DNA of 64,000 nucleotides from Sulfurimonas crateris (GTDB lineage Bacteria; Campylobacterota; Campylobacteria; Campylobacterales; Sulfurimonadaceae): the NCBI GenBank assembly GCA_945883795.1, contig CAMCYC010000002.1, forward strand, positions 37,712-101,711, written 5' to 3'. Position numbers and translations under genes: made by a program. Below the pieces are notes generated by a model that was not told where the DNA came from, made no database searches, and saw nothing but the letters and a program-made list of their open reading frames with translations. Positions 28,226 through 37,009 of this stretch are shown here, piece after piece (the stretch's first letter is position 1; each line of letters begins with the position of its first letter).

Positions 28226-29365
28226 ATGTTGGAAATAAGTAACTCTATCAAAACTTTAGATGATAGTGATATTTCTGACAACCTTTTTCACTATGACTAT
28301 AATTCAAAGTATCTTTTATCTTTAACAAAAAAAGGGATTCAAGAGGATGATACTGCTTATCTTAGTTCGTATCGTTCTTTTGAAGGGGAAGTTTTTGAAA
28401 ATTTTATTTATGAAAAGCTTTTAATTTATGCAGTGCAAAGTGATGAAATAGATAAATTTGTTTTAAAAGGTTTTCATCAAGCAAAACAAAAAGCATATGC
28501 GAATACTTTATCTATTAGTGAAAAACAACAAATCGTTTATAGAACAAAAAGTAAAGAAATTAGTGAATTTGATGCAATGTTTTTTATAAAAAATGAGCTT
28601 TATTTTGTTGAGATGACATTAGTGAAATCAGTTTTAAAATTACGAAAAAGGCTCAGAAAGAAAAAAGCTCTTCTCGAAATAATCTTTCCAAATTATGAGA
28701 TAAAAGCCCTTATTATCTTAAATGACGGAGCAACTGGTACAAAACAGTTTCCTGATTATTGCAAAGTATGGTTTACGAATGAGTTTTCTGCAAAAGATGT
28801 TCTCGCCTATGTGAAAAATACAGATAGTAAAATACTTAAACCAAAAGCAATTGTTAATTCTAAAAAAATGATAGAAGCACATAAATTAAGACTTCATCCA
28901 TTTCGATATTATAATACTATGTCATGGATAACCAAAACATTAAGAGCAAATAAAAAACATATTTTGGATATTGGGTTTTTGATACATCCTAAAATTCAAA
29001 GGTATCATGATTTATATAATAAGTTTTATATAGGATTTTTAAATATTGAAGATGCTAAAAAAGTTTTAGGTTTAGATTATGATTTTAGTGCTGAACAACG
29101 GGTTGTTGTAGCAATTGAAAAAAAACATACTGATGAAATTATTTTGACATATTATATTCAAACAACTCGTAAGATGTTATATTTGTACTATTATGATGAT
29201 AATGGGGTTCTTTCACAAGAGAAAAAAGACCCTTTTGGTATTACGGTGACTGAAGTGTATCACTCGAATAAAATTATGGATAGTAGTTATGAACTTACCA
29301 TTGCTAATCTTAATACTATCAAAAAACTTCTCAAAAATCATTTTGAGAGTTCCTTGCAGAGTTAA
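28226..29365 (+). CDS. Unknown protein with possible nuclease-like core
   Basis: A 379-residue soluble protein whose ATG immediately follows the dusB stop. I do not recognise the family. In its first 140 residues there is FEGEVFENFIYEKL (around 53-65) and then EFDAMFF at 115-121 and LYFVEMTLVK at 125-134. An acidic residue in a helix, Asp116, and Glu129-x-Thr131 on the next strand resemble the order E, D, ExK of PD-(D/E)XK nuclease folds, with Thr replacing the usual Lys. A basic segment (LRKRLRKKK) follows. The C-terminal half has no recognisable motif. A role in nucleic acid binding is a guess from these features. Confidence 0.5.
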   Translation: MLEISNSIKTLDDSDISDNLFHYDYNSKYLLSLTKKGIQEDDTAYLSSYRSFEGEVFENFIYEKLLIYAVQSDEIDKFVLKGFHQAKQKAYANTLSISEKQQIVYRTKSKEISEFDAMFFIKNELYFVEMTLVKSVLKLRKRLRKKKALLEIIFPNYEIKALIILNDGATGTKQFPDYCKVWFTNEFSAKDVLAYVKNTDSKILKPKAIVNSKKMIEAHKLRLHPFRYYNTMSWITKTLRANKKHILDIGFLIHPKIQRYHDLYNKFYIGFLNIEDAKKVLGLDYDFSAEQRVVVAIEKKHTDEIILTYYIQTTRKMLYLYYYDDNGVLSQEKKDPFGITVTEVYHSNKIMDSSYELTIANLNTIKKLLKNHFESSLQS

Positions 29366-29380
29366 AATTTTTAATTTTAA
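29362..29380. terminator. AT palindrome at convergent gene ends (possible bidirectional terminator)
   Basis: TTAAAATT, three T, AATTTTAA: a perfect 8-bp inverted repeat that covers the stop codons of the plus-strand gene at 28226-29365 and the minus-strand gene at 29377-30264. It has A/T pairs only, so the hairpin is weak. With T-rich flanks on both strands it may serve both directions. Confidence 0.35.
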
Positions 29381-30264
29381 GATTCATACAGCATAGAAGC
29401 GGCACGCTCTTTATATGTTTGTAGTGATTCTTTTGTTGAAGATTTATTTGTATTTTCTAATTTCATAAAATTATCAAGTTCTAGATGACGGTTTTGAAGT
29501 ATCGTTTCAAAATCTTCTTGTGTCATTGGTTTATTATCCGTAAATTTATCTAATAATATGTTGTTTTTTCCCATCAGTATTAAATAGCTTTGGTTTCCAA
29601 AATCAAGCATGACGACACCGCTTTCCTCATTTAAATTTTTTTGAAATCTGATAGAGACATTTTGATTAAGTTTTGATGCTGCAATTGGTGTTGGAGCATT
29701 TATGTAATTGCCTTTAAATGGCCAAGCCCATTTTTGCCCTTTGTTTTGTGACACTTTACTATTGATGAAAAATAGTACTAAAATGCCAAGGATAAGAATT
29801 GTAACGACTATATAATAGCTTTGTTGCATTACATCATCTTTTTTTGTAGGAAGTGTTGCTAATGGGTTTATTTCTTCTGTTTTAGTGTCTGTGGTTGTTT
29901 GTGCTATTTTTTCTTTCGTAAATCGTAAGCGTAAACCATATCCATCAGATGTTTTAGAAGCTTGTAGTTTTGTTGAAGATGGGACTGAGGCAACTATTGT
30001 TGTGTAATCTGTCATAGGAACTATGCGAAGTGAGCTTAAAAGTGGAGATGTAAGTTTTTTTATCTTTTCTGATTCAAATGAAGTATCTTCAAGCTTTATA
30101 ACGATTTGTGATGTATCAACATTTTGTTTAATAACTCCAGCATAAGGTGCATCAAATGTAATCATGACATCAACTCTATCTGTTCTTTCATAAATATTAT
30201 AGCTTAAAATTTTTGAAGCTTGAAGCGATAATGTTAGCATTAAAATAAGTAAAAATTTAATCAT
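29377..30264 (-). CDS. fliO: FliO-like flagellar export protein with long periplasmic domain
   Basis: FliO assists assembly of the FliP core of the flagellar export gate. This 295-residue protein has a signal-peptide-like N-terminus (MIKFLLILMLTLSLQASK), an AMIN-like strand-rich periplasmic region (about 20-115), a transmembrane helix (SYYIVVTILILGILVLFFI, about 149-168) and a short cytoplasmic domain with the FliO-type segment GVVMLDFGNQSYLILMGKNN. Helicobacter FliO also carries an extended periplasmic part. It overlaps fliN by four bases (ATGA), which supports the flagellar context. Sequence identity to short FliO proteins is limited, so the call rests on topology and neighbours. Confidence 0.65.
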   Translation of the reverse strand: MIKFLLILMLTLSLQASKILSYNIYERTDRVDVMITFDAPYAGVIKQNVDTSQIVIKLEDTSFESEKIKKLTSPLLSSLRIVPMTDYTTIVASVPSSTKLQASKTSDGYGLRLRFTKEKIAQTTTDTKTEEINPLATLPTKKDDVMQQSYYIVVTILILGILVLFFINSKVSQNKGQKWAWPFKGNYINAPTPIAASKLNQNVSIRFQKNLNEESGVVMLDFGNQSYLILMGKNNILLDKFTDNKPMTQEDFETILQNRHLELDNFMKLENTNKSSTKESLQTYKERAASMLYES

Positions 30265-30602
30265 AACCTCTCTTTTGATAAGTGATATAAAACGGCACTA
30301 GAATCTAAAATTTCGTTAATACGAATTGCAAGATTCTTTTCATAGACCATCACTTCCCCTTTTCCTAAAATACGACCATTTACATAAGATTCAACACTTT
30401 CACCCGCTGGTTTTTTAAGGTCAATAATAGACCCTTTTGTAAATTTTAATATTTCAGCTATTGTAAGTTCTGTCTCACCTAAATCAGCGATAAACTCAAC
30501 TTCCATATCCAACAAACCTGAATAATCCATCCATGCTAATTCAGTTTCTATGTCAAATGGAACTTCTTTTTCACCAAAATGATATTTAGTTTTCTTAGCC
30601 AT
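30261..30602 (-). CDS. fliN: Flagellar motor switch protein FliN
   Basis: A 113-residue SpoA-domain protein that would form part of the switch complex C-ring and interact with the export ATPase regulator FliH. The diagnostic run is LDMEVEFIADLGETELTIAE, then ILKFTKGSIIDLKKPAGESV, NGRILGKGEVMVYEKNLAIRI. The length matches the FliN type, without the extra CheC-like domain of FliY. It lies between cheX-like and fliO-like genes and overlaps both by 8 and 4 bases. Confidence 0.88.
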   Translation of the reverse strand: MAKKTKYHFGEKEVPFDIETELAWMDYSGLLDMEVEFIADLGETELTIAEILKFTKGSIIDLKKPAGESVESYVNGRILGKGEVMVYEKNLAIRINEILDSSAVLYHLSKERL

Positions 30603-31023
30603 TTAATTCCTTGATAGCGATAATCATATCACCATCTTTTATTGTAAGAGATTTTGTTTCATCATAGTTTATATCAAATACACCTGATTTAAGAAACTTA
30701 GGTGTGCTAATTGTAAAAGAGTTTATGTCACGCTCTTGCGCAATTACTTTTGCACTTCCTGCAATCAAGTTAAGTGTTTCTAACAACATGTCAACTAATG
30801 TTTCTTCGGTGCTTTCATCTTCTTCTAAAAAAAGATTTGCCAATCTTTGAATAAAACTTTTTTCTAAAGCAAGATAAATCCGATGCTTTTGAGCTATTTT
30901 TATTTCTATATCCATATAAGCAATAAGTGTTCTCTTTTTGCTTATAACATTATTTATTGTATACTTCTCATGCATTTGATGAATACAAAAGTTTTCAGAA
31001 GCTTCAAGAATAGTATTTAACAT
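30595..31023 (-). CDS. CheX-like chemotaxis phosphatase domain protein
   Basis: A 142-residue protein resembling CheX, which dephosphorylates CheY-P. The phosphatase signature E-x-x-N is present in MLLETLNLIAGSAKVIA (residues about 83-99), with the glycine after it as in CheX/CheC. The C-terminal half (FTISTPKFLKSG) forms the expected strand pairing. Position as first gene of the cheX-fliN-fliO unit suits a role at the motor switch. A structural, non-catalytic relative cannot be excluded. Confidence 0.72.
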   Translation of the reverse strand: MLNTILEASENFCIHQMHEKYTINNVISKKRTLIAYMDIEIKIAQKHRIYLALEKSFIQRLANLFLEEDESTEETLVDMLLETLNLIAGSAKVIAQERDINSFTISTPKFLKSGVFDINYDETKSLTIKDGDMIIAIKELNG

Positions 31024-31049
31024 TGAGTAGACTCCCCTCTTTATATTTT

Positions 31050-31055
31050 ATTATA
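31050..31055 (-). promoter_or_regulatory. Candidate -10 box for the cheX-fliN-fliO unit
   Basis: On the minus strand the sequence AAGTATAATAAAA lies 26 bases upstream of the cheX ATG, and GGGGAG precedes that ATG by eight to nine bases. The gap to the OmpA gene is only 77 bases and contains no other structure. No -35 match stands out. Confidence 0.45.
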
Positions 31056-31100
31056 CTTAATTGATTCTCAAACTATAATTAAAGGGTTGTAAAAATAGAA

Positions 31101-31793
31101 TTATTTAACAGTTATTTCCACTCTTCGATTAAATTCATTTTTTACACCATCTTCTGTTGGAATGATAGGTTGCTCTTCTCCATAATAGTCCAATACAATC
31201 AGTTGCTCATCTATCTCATTATCCGTGAGAAATTGCGCCACTTGATTTGCCCGTTTCATAGAAAGTGTATCATTGTAAATATTCTTTCCTCCTCTATCAG
31301 TATGTCCAATAATATTTATTCTAAAAGTAGGGTGTGATTTTATATCATTGAGAATTTCAGCTAATGTATCGTTAGAATCTTTTGTAATATCTATTGAATC
31401 ATATTGATAATAAAGAGTATAACTATTTGGTTTTTTTGGCATATTATCTAAGAGTTCTCTATATTTTGCTCTAATAATATCTTCTGAGAAAATTTGCTTA
31501 TCATCAAGATTTTTTGTTTCTACTCCTTGCCATGCTTGGTCTAACATAGTTTCTTGACCATCATCTGCAACTAGAAGTTTTCCAACTTTTCCATCCTCTT
31601 GCGGTAAAAGTATCGCATGGACTTGAGCGGGAGGCATTGGCTTCAATGGCTCAAGAGGTGTAATTTCAATGGCAATAGGTTCTAAAGTTTTATTTTGCTC
31701 TAAACTATTTATTATATTTTCTGGTTGCACACTACATCCACTAACAAATATAAGGGTTACAAAAGTATTGAATAGAATGAATTGTCTTATCAT
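31101..31793 (-). CDS. OmpA-family peptidoglycan-associated lipoprotein
   Basis: A 230-residue lipoprotein with lipobox FVSGC (Cys about residue 19 from the chosen start), a proline-rich linker and a C-terminal OmpA domain: INIIGHTDRGGKN, LSMKRANQVAQFL, GEEQPI and NEFNRRVEITVK. The Asp and Arg that bind diaminopimelate are present. It should tether the outer membrane to peptidoglycan. The ATG at 31793 is used because it is four bases after the upstream stop and yields a proper lipoprotein signal; the longer in-frame start at 31829 would bury it. It forms a pair with the FecR-domain gene. Confidence 0.85.
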   Translation of the reverse strand: MIRQFILFNTFVTLIFVSGCSVQPENIINSLEQNKTLEPIAIEITPLEPLKPMPPAQVHAILLPQEDGKVGKLLVADDGQETMLDQAWQGVETKNLDDKQIFSEDIIRAKYRELLDNMPKKPNSYTLYYQYDSIDITKDSNDTLAEILNDIKSHPTFRINIIGHTDRGGKNIYNDTLSMKRANQVAQFLTDNEIDEQLIVLDYYGEEQPIIPTEDGVKNEFNRRVEITVK

Positions 31794-31797
31794 AGAT

Positions 31798-32229
31798 TTA
31801 TTCGCTTTCAACAATAAAGTGTGTTCCACGGATACCCATGGTCGCAGTTTTTGTTTTGAGTTTAAATGTTTCTGGATTTACTTTGGAGATAAGTCCTGTA
31901 ACGCATTCTAGACTTCCTTTTGATAAATTAGTGGTAAAACGCTCTTTCTTTTCACCTAAATTAAATTCGTACTCTTCAATTGTAAATTCACTTTTTTGAC
32001 CAATAGACATTCTTGTATTATCTTTAAAAATGAGTCCTACTAAGCTATGTGCTTCAGTTCTAATGGTATCTTTTTCAAATATTTGAGTTCCAATTTCTAT
32101 TGGGATTTCTTTACCTTCTCTTAATAGGTGTGCTTGACCTTTATATGTTTTGACTATAGCAGCCTCATCAGCGAAGATGAATGAAGAGATACTAACGAAG
32201 ATGAGGAGAGTAAAAAATTTCACATTCAT
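31798..32229 (-). CDS. Periplasmic FecR-domain protein
   Basis: A 143-residue exported protein: a signal peptide (MNVKFFTLLIFVSISSFIFA) followed by a single FecR domain with GTQIFEKDTIRTEAHSLVGL, KDNTRMSIGQKSEFTIEEY and the closing KTKTATMGIRGTHFIVE. FecR domains sense signals in the periplasm, but this one has no transmembrane helix or sigma-factor partner nearby, and stands with an OmpA lipoprotein. Comparable FecR/OmpA pairs often accompany CHASE2 adenylate cyclases; none is visible here. Confidence 0.82.
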   Translation of the reverse strand: MNVKFFTLLIFVSISSFIFADEAAIVKTYKGQAHLLREGKEIPIEIGTQIFEKDTIRTEAHSLVGLIFKDNTRMSIGQKSEFTIEEYEFNLGEKKERFTTNLSKGSLECVTGLISKVNPETFKLKTKTATMGIRGTHFIVESE

Positions 32230-32285
32230 CCCTTTTTTAATGAAATTGTATCTTATTAAAAAAAAAAGGGAAATTAAATTTGAAG

Positions 32286-32303
32286 TACCGCTTAAAAGCG
32301 GTA
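32286..32303 (-). terminator. Possible terminator after the DHOD-like gene
   Basis: TACCGCTT and AAGCGGTA form an 8-bp perfect inverted repeat with two bases between; the gene's stop codon lies inside it. A long T-run on the minus strand begins about 18 bases further, which is further than usual, so the call is tentative. Confidence 0.4.
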
Positions 32304-33284
32304 GTCCGTAAGAATACGCATGTAATTTGCGCGTTGGTAGGCAGCTGGATTTGAAGTATGATGTAAAGAGATACTCCCTTTCATCTGCTCAATTGAGATA
32401 TACTCTTTTTCTTCCATCCATGCTACAAGATTTTGTAAAACGGTTTGTATATGACTTTCCCCATTTTGTAAAATTGCACTCACCATTTGTACTGCATCTG
32501 CACCACTCATGATGGCTTTGAGTATATCTTCATGCGTTGAAACTCCTGTAGAAGCACACAAAGAGGTATTGAGTTTTTTGTATAAAATAGCACTCCAGCG
32601 AAGTGTCTCGCTTAAATCTTTTGAGCTACTTTTATTGATAATTTGGATTGAATTAAGATTTTCAAGGTTGATATCTACATGAACGGGTCTATCAAATAAA
32701 ACTAAACCATTTGCTCCTGCATCAACAAGCTTTTTTGCCATTTGTGCAGGTGCAGAAAAATAGGCATTCATTTTTACACCAACTGGAATAGAAACATTTG
32801 CTTTGACTGCTTTGAGTGCATCAACATAGAGTGCTTCTATATCTCGTGCATCAGTATCTATATCTGTTGGAATATAAGTGATATTAAGCTCAATTGCATC
32901 AACTCCAGCTGATTCAAGTTTTTTTGCATAATTTATCCAGCCACCAGTTGAAACACCATTGAGCGAAGCGATAATTGGAATAGAGATATTTGCTTTGAGA
33001 TTTTTTATCTCTTCTAAATAACTCTCCGATTCAATATTACTTAAACTCACTTCTGGAAAATAGCCAATTGCTTCAGCATAACTTTCACTTCCTTTAAAAA
33101 GAAAGTGGTCAAGCTCTTTTGTTTCATGATTAATTTGTTCTTCAAAAATAGAGTGTAAAACAACAGCACTCGCACCATTTGCTTCAAGTTTTTTAATTGA
33201 TTCAAAAGAAGCTGTAAGTGGTGAAGCTCCAACAATGATTGGGTTTTTGAGCTTTAAGCCCATGTATGTCGTTGTTAAATCCAT
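32292..33284 (-). CDS. Dihydroorotate dehydrogenase-like flavoprotein
   Basis: A 330-residue FMN barrel of the class 1 dihydroorotate dehydrogenase superfamily. It has MGLKLKNPIIVGASPLT at the N-terminus, PIIASLNGVSTGGW, VGVKMNAYFSA and phosphate-site stretches ASTGVSTHEDILKAIMSGA. The catalytic cysteine of PyrD (normally in a CPN motif) is replaced: residues 132-140 read ELNITYIPT. It is therefore unlikely to make orotate. The start codon overlaps the nifJ stop as TAATG, so it is coupled to pyruvate oxidation; such relatives are often next to nifJ. Function unknown. Confidence 0.82.
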   Translation of the reverse strand: MDLTTTYMGLKLKNPIIVGASPLTASFESIKKLEANGASAVVLHSIFEEQINHETKELDHFLFKGSESYAEAIGYFPEVSLSNIESESYLEEIKNLKANISIPIIASLNGVSTGGWINYAKKLESAGVDAIELNITYIPTDIDTDARDIEALYVDALKAVKANVSIPVGVKMNAYFSAPAQMAKKLVDAGANGLVLFDRPVHVDINLENLNSIQIINKSSSKDLSETLRWSAILYKKLNTSLCASTGVSTHEDILKAIMSGADAVQMVSAILQNGESHIQTVLQNLVAWMEEKEYISIEQMKGSISLHHTSNPAAYQRANYMRILTDYRF

Positions 33285-36200
33285 TAGTTTACTCCCTCTT
33301 GTATTGCTGAAATTTCTTCTATATTTTTATACCGTTTATATTGACTTTGTGCATGTTCTCTTGCAGTTTGCAAATATTCTTTTGCATTGTTTGCATTTAA
33401 TTTTTCTACCATTTTAAAACGAGTTTCTTGGTACATGAAATTTTTGACATCAATTTGTGGACCTTTATAATCAAGTTTCATAGGATTTTTTCCCTCTTTT
33501 TTGAGGTCTGGATTGTAGCGAAACATTGGCCATAAACCAGAATCAACTGCTAACTTTTGATGGTCCATTCCATAACGCAAATCATATCCATGTGCTACAC
33601 AATGGGAATAAGCGATAATGATTGAAGGTCCATCATATTGTTCTGCTTCTACAAATGCTTTGACGGTTTGTGCATCGTTTGCTCCCATAGCAATTTTTGC
33701 AACATACACATTCCCATAAGCAATAGCCATCATCGCTAAATCTTTAGGCATTTGAGGTTTTCCTCCAGCTGCAAATTTGGCAACCGCTCCTGTCATAGTA
33801 GCTTTACTCTGTTGTCCACCTGTATTTGAATATACTTGTGTATCCATAACTAAAATATTCACATTTTTGCCACTTGCGAGTACATGGTCGAGTCCACCAT
33901 AACCAATATCATACGCCCAACCATCGCCTCCCATCATCCAAACAGATTTTTTAACTAAATAATCACTTAAATTTAAAAGTCTTTGTGCATTTGTGCTTTG
34001 GATATTGTTGAGAACTTTTTTTAGCTCTTCTACACGCAACCGTTGTTCAAAAATCTCTGGTTCATTTTTTTGATGAGAATTAAGAATATTTCCAGCGAGT
34101 TCAACTCCAATCTCTTCTTGCATGTCAGTTAAAATTTCTCTAGCATTTTGTGTATGTTTATCAATTGCAAGACGAAATCCTAGCCCAAATTCTGCGTTAT
34201 CTTCAAATAATGAATTTGACCATGCAGGACCTTTGCCTTCATTATTTTTTCTCCATGGAGTTGTTGGTAAATTGCCACCGTAAATAGAAGAACATCCCGT
34301 TGCATTAGCAATCACCATTCTATCTCCAAAAAGTTGTGAAGCGAGTTTGACATAAGGGGTTTCTCCACAACCAGGACATGCACCACTAAATTCAAACATA
34401 GGTTCTAAAAATTGGGATTCTTTCATCTTTTCATGGTCGAGTTTATTTCTATCATACGCTGGAAGTTTTGTAAAATAATCCCAATTAATAACACCATCTT
34501 CATGCACTTTCTCTTGAGACACCATGTTAATTGCTTTGAGGTTGGTTTGTGATTTGTTTTTAGCAGGACACACTTCAACACATAAAGAGCAACCTGTACA
34601 ATCTTCAACGGCTACTTGAATAGTAAAACGCTCTTGTGGCTCAAATGTTTTTCCTTTTGCTTTGACATAACTAAAAACACTTGGTGCATCTGCCAAAATC
34701 TCTTCATCAACCACTTTTGAGCGAATCGCTGCATGGGGGCAAACTATGACACATTTATTGCATTGAATACATGTATTTGCATCCCACACTGGAACTTCAA
34801 GTGCGGTATTTCTTTTTTGGTATTGGGTTGTGCCAGTTGGCCATGTTCCATCATCTGGCATACCTGAAACAGGAATATCATCCCCTTCTCCAGCGATGAT
34901 TTTTGCGGTAATCTCTTCTACAAATTTATCAAAATCACCTTTAACAAGTGGGCTCATGCTAATGTTGCCCTCAGCAGTTTTAGGGATACTCACTTCAAAA
35001 AGATTTGCTAAAGTAGTATCAACAGCTTTATTGTTCATATCAACAATTTGTTGCCCTTTTTTACCATAGCTTTTTTGGATACTTCCTTTAATTTTTGCTA
35101 TCGCTTCATCTTTTTCTAAAATTCCAGAAATTGCAAAGAAACAAGTTTGCATAACAGTATTTATTCTGCGTCCCATGCCACTATTTTTGGCAACATGAGC
35201 TGCATCTATCACAAAGAAACGGATTTGTTTTTCGATAATCTCTTCTTGCACTTTTCGTGGAAGTTTAGAAAATACTATATCTTTTGAAAATTGGGAGTTT
35301 AAGAGAAAAATGGCATTGGTATCTGCATATTTTAAAATATCAAATTTTTCAAGAAAAACATTTTGATGGCATGCAACAAAGTTTGCTTTTTCGATTAAGT
35401 AACTTGATTGAATCTCTTTTGGACCAAATCGTAGGTGTGAAGTTGTCATAGACCCTGATTTATTAGAATCATAAACAAAATACCCCTGCGCAAAATTATC
35501 TGTTTCTTCTCCAATAATTTTGATAGAGTTTTTATTTGCTCCAACTGTTCCATCACTTCCTAAGCCAAAAAATACACCTTTAAATGTTTTTGTATCGCTC
35601 AGTGTGAAAGATTTATCCCATTCTAATGAGGTGAAGCTAAGGTCATCATGAATACCGATAGTAAAGTGGTTTTTAGGAATCGGTTTTAAAAGTTCATCAA
35701 AAACAGCTTTTATCATCGATGGCGTAAACTCTTTGGACGAAAGACCATAGCGTCCACCAATAATTTTTGGCATATCAAAGCCGAGTTTATCATATTCTCG
35801 AAGTTCATTTAAAGCGTTTACAATATCCAAATAAAGTGGCTCACCCGCACCTACCTCTTTTGTACGGTCAAGCACTGCTATAGATTTTGTAGTTTTTGGG
35901 AGTGCTTCTATTAGGTGTTGGGTAGAAAAAGGGCGGTAAAGTCGTACTTTTATCATTCCCACTTTTTCTCCTTGAGCGGTGAAATAATCAACACTCTCAT
36001 GGACGCTCTGTGCACTTGAACCCATAACTATAATAATACGCTCGGCATCAGGCACACCCACATAATCAAAAAGCTTATAAGCTCGTCCAGTTAAAGAGGC
36101 AAATTTATCCATTGTATCTTGAAGGATTTGTGGGAGAGCTGAGTAATAATTATTGACACTTTCACGCCCTTGAAAATAGACATCAGGGTTTTGAGAAGTA

Positions 36201-36850
36201 CCACGAATAACAGGTCTATCAGAAGATAAAGCACGATTACGGTGTGCAAAAACCAACTCCTCATCTATCATCTCTTTCATAACAGTTTCATCAATAAGTT
36301 CTATTTTACTGACCTCATGAGAAGTCCTAAAACCATCAAAAAAATGTAAAAATGGGATACGAGAAGCAAGTGAAGCAGTTTGAGCGATAAGCGCTGCGTC
36401 ATGAGCTTCTTGCACGGAATTGGAAGAATAGAGTGCAAATCCAGTTTGACGAACAGACATAACATCGCTATGGTCGCCAAAGATTGAGAGTGCTTGAGCA
36501 GCGAGTGAACGAGCAGCTACATGAAAAACAGTAGGAGTGAGTTCCCCTGCAATTTTATACATGTTTGGAATCATGAGTAAAAGACCTTGCGATGAGGTAA
36601 AAGTTGTAGTGAGCGCTCCTGTTTGGAGTGCTCCATGAACAGCGCCACTTGCTCCACCTTCACTTTGCATCTCCATAATATCAGGCACAGTGCCAAAAAT
36701 ATTTTTTTCACCTTTGGTTGTATAAACATCGCTTAACTCTGCCATGGGTGAAGATGGAGTGATAGGATAAATGGCTATAACCTCATTTGTTTTATGGGCA
36801 ATGCGTGCAACAGCTTCATTGCCATCAATCGTGACATATAATTTCTTCAT
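33284..36850 (-). CDS. nifJ: Pyruvate:ferredoxin (flavodoxin) oxidoreductase, single chain
   Basis: A 1188-residue homodimeric-type enzyme that converts pyruvate and CoA to acetyl-CoA, CO2 and reduced ferredoxin; in autotrophs it can also run as pyruvate synthase. Domain order: N-terminal pyruvate/TPP pyrimidine domain with AIYPITPSSPMAE, gamma-type domain, two 4Fe-4S clusters near residues 695 (CIQCNKCVIVCPH) and 752 (CTGCSLCVEVCPA), and the TPP domain with GACPGCGETPYVKLA near 827 and GGDGWAYDIGYGG, where another cluster cysteine sits. No truncation. It diverges from gap across a 159-base region. Many Campylobacterota use the four-subunit Por instead. Confidence 0.96.
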   Translation of the reverse strand: MKKLYVTIDGNEAVARIAHKTNEVIAIYPITPSSPMAELSDVYTTKGEKNIFGTVPDIMEMQSEGGASGAVHGALQTGALTTTFTSSQGLLLMIPNMYKIAGELTPTVFHVAARSLAAQALSIFGDHSDVMSVRQTGFALYSSNSVQEAHDAALIAQTASLASRIPFLHFFDGFRTSHEVSKIELIDETVMKEMIDEELVFAHRNRALSSDRPVIRGTSQNPDVYFQGRESVNNYYSALPQILQDTMDKFASLTGRAYKLFDYVGVPDAERIIIVMGSSAQSVHESVDYFTAQGEKVGMIKVRLYRPFSTQHLIEALPKTTKSIAVLDRTKEVGAGEPLYLDIVNALNELREYDKLGFDMPKIIGGRYGLSSKEFTPSMIKAVFDELLKPIPKNHFTIGIHDDLSFTSLEWDKSFTLSDTKTFKGVFFGLGSDGTVGANKNSIKIIGEETDNFAQGYFVYDSNKSGSMTTSHLRFGPKEIQSSYLIEKANFVACHQNVFLEKFDILKYADTNAIFLLNSQFSKDIVFSKLPRKVQEEIIEKQIRFFVIDAAHVAKNSGMGRRINTVMQTCFFAISGILEKDEAIAKIKGSIQKSYGKKGQQIVDMNNKAVDTTLANLFEVSIPKTAEGNISMSPLVKGDFDKFVEEITAKIIAGEGDDIPVSGMPDDGTWPTGTTQYQKRNTALEVPVWDANTCIQCNKCVIVCPHAAIRSKVVDEEILADAPSVFSYVKAKGKTFEPQERFTIQVAVEDCTGCSLCVEVCPAKNKSQTNLKAINMVSQEKVHEDGVINWDYFTKLPAYDRNKLDHEKMKESQFLEPMFEFSGACPGCGETPYVKLASQLFGDRMVIANATGCSSIYGGNLPTTPWRKNNEGKGPAWSNSLFEDNAEFGLGFRLAIDKHTQNAREILTDMQEEIGVELAGNILNSHQKNEPEIFEQRLRVEELKKVLNNIQSTNAQRLLNLSDYLVKKSVWMMGGDGWAYDIGYGGLDHVLASGKNVNILVMDTQVYSNTGGQQSKATMTGAVAKFAAGGKPQMPKDLAMMAIAYGNVYVAKIAMGANDAQTVKAFVEAEQYDGPSIIIAYSHCVAHGYDLRYGMDHQKLAVDSGLWPMFRYNPDLKKEGKNPMKLDYKGPQIDVKNFMYQETRFKMVEKLNANNAKEYLQTAREHAQSQYKRYKNIEEISAIQEGVN

Positions 36851-36884
36851 AGTTTCTCCATTCCTTTAGTAGTATAATAACTCC

Positions 36885-36922
36885 TAGCAATTGTAACATA
36901 TTGCTAAAAAACAAATGTAACA
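36885..36922. promoter_or_regulatory. Repeat elements in the nifJ/gap divergent promoter region
   Basis: Between nifJ and gap there is an inverted repeat TAGCAA (36885-36890) / TTGCTA (36901-36906) and TGTAACA occurs twice in direct orientation (36892-36898 and 36916-36922). On the minus strand TATACT at 36874-36879 is a possible nifJ -10; on the plus strand TACAAT at 36976-36981 could serve gap. The repeats are placed where a shared regulator of both units could bind. Regulator unknown. Confidence 0.35.
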
Positions 36923-37009
36923 GTTTGATAACAAATAAATGAAGTAGAATAAATGTGAATTAATTTTAATTGTAATACAATACTTGTACCAAAATTGGAG
37001 GAGAAAGAT

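Noticed and set aside
36995..37009. TTG start extending gap by five residues
   Set aside because: The extension overlaps the GGAGGAG ribosome site that clearly serves the ATG at 37010.
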